A model generated the notes under the pieces. The model did not search any database. It was not told the origin of the DNA and saw nothing but the letters and a program-made list of their open reading frames with translations. Both the position numbers and the translations under genes were made by a program. This document shows positions 11,739 to 15,084 of a DNA stretch of 15,084 nucleotides, piece after piece (position 1 is the stretch's first letter; every line of letters starts with the position of its first letter). The stretch is taken from the NCBI GenBank assembly GCA_964599285.1, contig CAZREI010000017.1, positions 1 to 15,084 on the forward strand, written 5' to 3'. Source of the stretch: VGLO01 sp964599285 (lineage in GTDB: Bacteria > Patescibacteriota > Minisyncoccia > Minisyncoccales > Staskawiczbacteraceae).

Positions 11739-11809
11739 TCCGGGGTCGTCTAGCGGTAGGACCTTAGATTCTGGATCTAAGTACCTTGGTTCGAATCCAA
11801 GCCCCGGAA
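11739..11809 (+). tRNA. tRNA-Gln (anticodon CTG)
   Basis: 71 nt; acceptor TCCGGGG/CCCCGGA, D arm with TCTAGCGGTAGGAC, anticodon stem TTAGA/TCTAA with loop TTCTGGA giving CTG (reads CAG), T arm CTTGG-TTCGAAT-CCAAG. No encoded CCA. Its charging would need GatCAB if the genome lacks glutaminyl-tRNA synthetase. An AT-rich block begins right after it. Confidence 0.97.
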
Positions 11810-11875
11810 CATTTTTAAAAACAATTAAGCGAGATCATGATTCTGTAAATATTGAATATAGCCAAGTTTAGAAAT

Positions 11876-12826
11876 ATGAAAAATAAAAAAAGATTCTTAA
11901 TTTTATTAATAGGGCTTACCGCAATCTTTTTAGTCTTAGTTTTTGTAGATTTTATAATTTATAGGAGTTTTTCTTCTAACAAAAATACTCAAGTTCAAAC
12001 AGAAGTAAATAAAATTGGAACAATCGAAAACCAAAGTGACTTAGAGAAGAACTTTATGAAAGGGTTGTTTGATAGTTCTCAGTTTGTTGATTATGCAAGC
12101 ATTGCTGGTAAGTATAATAACCCACAAAATAAAAGTGATCTGCATTTGCTATGGAAGCCTACTGATGCCGATTTAAATTCTCATCAGGATTTAAGGAACT
12201 TTCTTCAAGGTGGGGGATATGGAAGTTTGTCGGATTGGGTGAACATACCACCAGGTTATCTTGTTTCTGTTCCGCTGGGATATTATGAAACTAAGAATGA
12301 AGCTGGAAAAACACAAGCATATTTTTTAGCAGCGACTATCACAGATGCTTGTCATGCGTGTGGCCCGTATATAGGTGGAGCTATATTTGAAAAAGATAAC
12401 AATGAATGGAAAATGACTTACACTGACAAATACGTTGGAGTATTGGGTAGTTATGGTCAAGCGCCCAAGCCGAGCATTCTTGAAGTAGGGAATAATAAAA
12501 AAGCATTTGAATTTATAATATCCGATGGAGGACAAGGTTATTTTGGAGATTATCTGACAATGTACTATTTTATTAACGATAAATATAAACAGGTGCTTCA
12601 GGTCCAAGTAAGTGATGATGATCAAGGAGCGGATTTGCCCCAAAATAAAACATATAAATGGTCTTCAACTATTACCACAAAACCTGTGCCAAATTCAGAT
12701 TTTTATAATATTGTCATAGAGAAAACTGGCACAGAGTTAAATCAAGGTGGCAAATTGGTACCAGTTAACGAAACTGAAACGTATTATTGGAATGATAGCA
12801 AAGAGGAATTTGAAGCAATAAAATAG
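11876..12826 (+). CDS. unrecognised membrane-anchored extracytoplasmic protein
   Basis: 316 residues. A basic start (MKNKKR) and a hydrophobic segment at about 7-28 (FLILLIGLTAIFLVLVFVDF) form a signal anchor. The rest is a soluble domain rich in Asn, Gly, Tyr and Asp, probably mainly beta, with an isolated CHAC pair (DACHACGP near residue 158). I do not recognise the domain. The ATG at 11876 is chosen over an upstream TTG in the same frame because it gives a normal signal anchor; no clear SD is present. Base composition is visibly more AT-rich than in ftsEX, which suggests a different origin. It may be a surface protein of recent acquisition. Confidence 0.8.
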   Translation: MKNKKRFLILLIGLTAIFLVLVFVDFIIYRSFSSNKNTQVQTEVNKIGTIENQSDLEKNFMKGLFDSSQFVDYASIAGKYNNPQNKSDLHLLWKPTDADLNSHQDLRNFLQGGGYGSLSDWVNIPPGYLVSVPLGYYETKNEAGKTQAYFLAATITDACHACGPYIGGAIFEKDNNEWKMTYTDKYVGVLGSYGQAPKPSILEVGNNKKAFEFIISDGGQGYFGDYLTMYYFINDKYKQVLQVQVSDDDQGADLPQNKTYKWSSTITTKPVPNSDFYNIVIEKTGTELNQGGKLVPVNETETYYWNDSKEEFEAIK

Positions 12827-12908
12827 CCCCGACCGAGGCACATTTTTTGAAACACAAAAACCGTCGATTTTGTTTCTGGGATCCTGGTTCTAGACAAGGG
12901 ACACAACT

Positions 12909-13484
12909 ATGATAATTTCAATTAGTGGCATTGATGGATCGGGCAAAACTTCTCTTGTTCAACTGCTTGCTCAAAAGCTTAACTTTTTTCTGCCAGAACA
13001 TGTTTCTTGTTACGAAGAATTTCCCGAGGATTTAGTGAAATGGTATACCGAAGGAGACATTGATGATGTAATAACACTAGATTTGAAGGCTTTTGCCAAA
13101 AGAAATCAAGTTGCTCAATTAAAAGGAAACACAATTCTTGATAGGGGACACCAAAATGTTATTGATTCGGCATGTGCACGCTATCAACAGCGACTGAAAA
13201 TTTCATATTCAGAAGCCTTAGGTCGGGTTGAAAAAATAAGCAAGAGTACAGGATTTTTCAAATTAGAGCAGAGGGCAATACTTTTGGATTTTCCTTCTAA
13301 TGATTGGCAAGAGATTCATGATATTCTTGTCAAAAGAGAAGGAAATTTTTCTGAAGAATATAACGAATACTTGCAAATACTAAACCAAAATATAAAAAAC
13401 AATCATAATGCCTATGATGTTGTTATTGATGCTACTGCAAGCTTAGAAGAAAATCTTAAAAAGATTACCGAACTAAATCTGTAA
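12909..13484 (+). CDS. thymidylate-kinase-like P-loop kinase
   Basis: 191 residues. The Walker A motif GIDGSGKT at 7-14 in the context IISISGIDGSGKTSL is that of thymidylate kinase and related deoxynucleoside or nucleoside-monophosphate kinases. ILDRG at 76-80 matches the DR motif that follows the second strand and contacts the base or sugar phosphate in that superfamily. The lid region is not a textbook Tmk, so the substrate is open (dTMP, another dNMP or a nucleoside). It overlaps functionally with the Nudix gene that starts 4 nt after its stop, so the two are likely translationally coupled and act in nucleotide metabolism or clean-up. AT-rich like its neighbours. Confidence 0.8.
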   Translation: MIISISGIDGSGKTSLVQLLAQKLNFFLPEHVSCYEEFPEDLVKWYTEGDIDDVITLDLKAFAKRNQVAQLKGNTILDRGHQNVIDSACARYQQRLKISYSEALGRVEKISKSTGFFKLEQRAILLDFPSNDWQEIHDILVKREGNFSEEYNEYLQILNQNIKNNHNAYDVVIDATASLEENLKKITELNL

Positions 13485-13488
13485 AAGT

Positions 13489-13956
13489 ATGAAAACGAGG
13501 AATAAATCAACACCGGCTGTTTATCTGCTTCTTAAAAAAGGCGGAAAAGTTTTATTGGGTCGTAGACAAAACACCGGATACTATGATGGCTGGTATGGAA
13601 TGCCAGCTGGCCATATTGATGCAGGGGAACTTCCTGTAGAGACTGTCATAAGAGAAGCAAGGGAAGAGGTCGGCATTAATATTGATCCTAAGGATATCCG
13701 ATTTGTCCATGCTCTATATCGCACAGCCCATGATGAAACTGGTGATAGATCGGATTACTTTTTTATTGCTAAAACATGGCGTGGCGAACCAAAAATAATG
13801 GAATCAGAAAAATGCGATGATTTGCAATGGTTTCCTGCAAACCAGTTGCCAGAAAATATGATACACCATGAAAAAGCCGCGCTAGAAGCCATAGAACATG
13901 GTAAGAAGTATTTGGAAATTGACAAAGAACATACTCATCACAATCCTTCAAAGTAA
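13489..13956 (+). CDS. Nudix hydrolase
   Basis: 155 residues with a complete Nudix box, G41-x5-E47-x7-REAREEVGI (55-63), which binds metal and cleaves a nucleoside diphosphate linked to another group. The N-terminal part (VYLLLKKGGKVLLGRRQNTG) and WYGMPAGHIDAGE are typical of the MutT/NTP-pyrophosphatase type. The His-rich tail (EHTHHNPSK) is unusual. The kinase gene ends 4 nt upstream and no SD is visible, so coupled translation is likely. The substrate could be oxidised or non-canonical dNTPs, or a nucleotide sugar; the sequence does not decide. Confidence 0.9.
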   Translation: MKTRNKSTPAVYLLLKKGGKVLLGRRQNTGYYDGWYGMPAGHIDAGELPVETVIREAREEVGINIDPKDIRFVHALYRTAHDETGDRSDYFFIAKTWRGEPKIMESEKCDDLQWFPANQLPENMIHHEKAALEAIEHGKKYLEIDKEHTHHNPSK

Positions 13957-13973
13957 CTTCCGTGAACGAGCAA

Positions 13974-13996
13974 AGTATTTTATTGTGCGACACAAT
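13974..13996. repeat. R1 tail motif with ATTGTGCGACACAAT palindrome
   Basis: AGTATTTTATTGTGCGACAC matches the end of R1 at 14923-14942 (AGTATACTTATTGTGCGACAC, one base longer) and at 2347-2364. Only here is the 15-mer at 13982-13996 a perfect interrupted palindrome. It could be a binding site or a remnant of the longer repeat. Confidence 0.65.
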
Positions 13997-14025
13997 GCGT
14001 GCAAAAAGTTAACGTAAAAGATCGT

Positions 14026-14060
14026 AAAAAGTCCGTCATGTTACATGACGGACTTTTTTA
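14026..14060 (+). terminator. intrinsic terminator after the kinase-Nudix pair
   Basis: AAAAAGTCCGTCATGT (14026-14041) and ACATGACGGACTTTTT (14043-14058) are perfect complements, followed by T. It works on either strand. Confidence 0.92.
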
Positions 14061-14117
14061 AAATTAATCAAAAATTTATTCTGGATGTGACAGATTGATG
14101 TTGATAGCCTTCTCGGC

Positions 14118-14195
14118 ATTGCGAGCCGCAACGAAGCAATCTTATTTTGTGAAATGGATTGCCGCGTGTCCGGCTTGCGAGCTGGCACTCGCAAT
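14118..14195. repeat. dispersed ATTGCGAG...CTCGCAAT palindromic repeat
   Basis: Outer ATTGCGAG (14118-14125) and CTCGCAAT (14188-14195), inner GCAATC/GATTGC (14136-14141, 14157-14162). This is a common intergenic repeat in many bacterial lineages. A shorter relative lies in the loop of the 3858-4002 hairpin. It lies just upstream of the gene starting at 14235; the rest of the gap 13957-14234 holds the motif and terminator listed above. Confidence 0.85.
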
Positions 14196-14234
14196 GACGA
14201 TTCTCATAAAAAAAGTTACACAGAAAACATCGCC

Positions 14235-14819
14235 ATGAAAGCCGTTATTTTGCTTGCCACGTTAAAAAAAGAAGGATTGTCCAACACTCGGACGTTGTCC
14301 GAATTTTTGGCGGAAATTTTGGAAAAAGAAAAGGTCACCTGCGAAATTATTCAACTGGTCAACTACCATATTTTGCCGGGCACCTACCTTGACATGGGCG
14401 AGGGCGACCAATGGCCAGAGATTTTTGAAAAAATCGTGGCGGCCGACATCATCATTTTTGCCACGCCCATTTGGTGGGGCGGACACTGTTCGCAACTGCA
14501 GCAGGTCATTGAGCGGTTGGACCAGGTGCACGACCACATTTTAGAAGGCAAGAAATCTGAACTTGAGGGCAAGGTTGGCGGTATTGTCATCACGGGTGAC
14601 TCGGACGGCGCCCAGCATATCATCGGCAACGTTGCCAATTTTTTTAACGCCATCGGCATCGTGCTGCCTCCCTTTGCCACGCTGTCGGTGCTCTGGGATG
14701 GCCAGCGCAAAGAGGCGCCGACAAAGCGAGACCAGCTTTGGGAAAAATACCAAAAAGAATATTTGGAATCCGCCCAAACAATGGCAAAACAATTGATAGC
14801 CTTCGCCAAACCCCACTGA
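14235..14819 (+). CDS. flavodoxin-fold NAD(P)H-dependent FMN reductase
   Basis: 194 residues. The first strand and FMN-phosphate loop region MKAVILLATLKKEGLSNTRT is followed at about 74-97 by ADIIIFATPIWWGGHCSQLQ, the family's FATPIYW-type flavin-contact loop. GGIVITGDSDGAQ near 116-128 gives the third flavin loop. The family uses NAD(P)H to reduce FMN, quinones, azo compounds or metal complexes; the electron acceptor here is unknown. A longer frame from 14154 exists, but its first 27 residues are read from the dispersed repeat, so ATG 14235 is chosen. No SD is seen. GC content returns to that of the core genes here. Confidence 0.85.
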   Translation: MKAVILLATLKKEGLSNTRTLSEFLAEILEKEKVTCEIIQLVNYHILPGTYLDMGEGDQWPEIFEKIVAADIIIFATPIWWGGHCSQLQQVIERLDQVHDHILEGKKSELEGKVGGIVITGDSDGAQHIIGNVANFFNAIGIVLPPFATLSVLWDGQRKEAPTKRDQLWEKYQKEYLESAQTMAKQLIAFAKPH

Positions 14820-14857
14820 CATCAACAAAATAGGGCAAGGTTATTTTGGAAGTTGTA

Positions 14858-14940
14858 CCCTGTTTTTAAAACGTTTTAAAAACAGGGGCTATACTCTAAT
14901 TTTAACGATCGTTAAAATTAGAGTATACTTATTGTGCGAC
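14858..14940. repeat. two tandem perfect palindromes, the second is R1 copy 2
   Basis: 14858-14887 is a 30-bp perfect palindrome (CCCTGTTTTTAAAAC and its complement). 14890-14927 is a 38-bp perfect palindrome (arm TATACTCTAATTTTAACGA), followed by TTATTGTGCGAC. The second with its flanks (14887-14940) matches 2312-2364. Confidence 0.92.
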
Positions 14941-15048
14941 ACTATGGGGAAATGTGGTTGGTTTTGGTACTTTTTGAGCGGCGTTTTTGGTATGGAATTG
15001 CTTGCGGCTGCCCGGGTCGGGGCAGGGCTTGTAACAAGGACATGATAA

Positions 15049-15082
15049 TGTCATAGTACAGGGAAATAGAAGTGTCATAGTA
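15049..15082. repeat. direct repeat TGTCATAGTA at the window edge
   Basis: TGTCATAGTA occurs at 15049-15058 and 15073-15082 (period 24). A small GACAT/ATGTC inverted pair overlaps the first. From 14941 to 15048 I see no supported gene. It may be the end of a mobile element or a regulatory array continuing past the window. Confidence 0.5.
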
Positions 15083-15084
15083 AT

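Noticed and set aside
12849..12876. Terminator between the AT-rich membrane protein and the kinase
   Set aside because: GAAAC-AAAA / TTTT-GTTTC can pair with a bulge, but no T-tract follows on the plus strand and the stem is weak.
14154..14234. 27-residue N-terminal extension of the FMN reductase
   Set aside because: The extension is translated from the dispersed ATTGCGAG repeat; ATG 14235 begins exactly at the flavodoxin-fold first strand.
14944..15045. 33-residue frame starting MGKCGWFWYF
   Set aside because: No SD, low-complexity composition and no family resemblance; too short to support.

Overview
The window looks like a chromosomal segment of an uncultivated bacterium, most likely a member of the Candidate Phyla Radiation (Patescibacteria, Parcubacteria-like). 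This rests on gene style only: core genes separated by short hairpin-filled gaps, many starts without a Shine-Dalgarno (SD) sequence, tiny single-membrane-segment proteins, tRNAs without encoded CCA, and repeat-derived peptides inside conserved enzymes. UGA is read as stop, because mreB ends in TGA and prfB carries the RF2 frameshift at an in-frame UGA. This argues against the code-25 lineages (Gracilibacteria, Absconditabacteria).

Layout. (1) 1-1500: mreB, then a cluster of strong hairpins. (2) 1495-2000, minus strand: a two-gene operon of small proteins with its own promoter, SD sequences and terminator. (3) 2025-3854: gatC and gatA, two subunits of the Asp/Glu-tRNA amidotransferase. gatC looks leaderless, and both genes contain repeat-derived in-frame sequence. 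(4) 3858-5540: an unrecognised membrane protein, a 32-residue membrane peptide on the minus strand and an FtsB/DivIC-like division protein, separated by hairpins of 99-175 nt. (5) 5545-8610: tRNA-Gly(CCC), then a chain of small autonomous units with consensus-like promoters, SD sequences and intrinsic terminators: a membrane protein, a duplicated MazG-like protein with zinc motifs, tRNA-Thr(CGT) plus a zinc-ribbon protein, a GNAT acetyltransferase and an unrecognised protein. This block looks accessory. (6) 8644-11809: prfB (RF2, programmed +1 frameshift), ftsE, ftsX and tRNA-Gln(CTG), with large hairpins in every junction. (7) 11876-13956: an AT-rich block encoding a membrane-anchored protein, a thymidylate-kinase-like P-loop protein and a Nudix hydrolase. 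(8) 13957-15084: dispersed repeats, a flavodoxin-fold FMN reductase, tandem perfect palindromes and an unexplained direct repeat at the window edge.

Together the core genes cover cell shape (MreB), division (FtsB-like, FtsEX), tRNA amidation (GatCA, fitting a neighbouring tRNA-Gln) and termination (RF2). The most interesting signal is not a protein. It is a set of large, near-perfect, sequence-unrelated but architecturally similar intergenic hairpins. They often run from the stop codon of one gene to within 5-8 nt of the next start codon, and their arms are built from short locus-specific words. A second strand is the accumulation of dispersed palindromic repeats, some captured in frame inside gatC and gatA.
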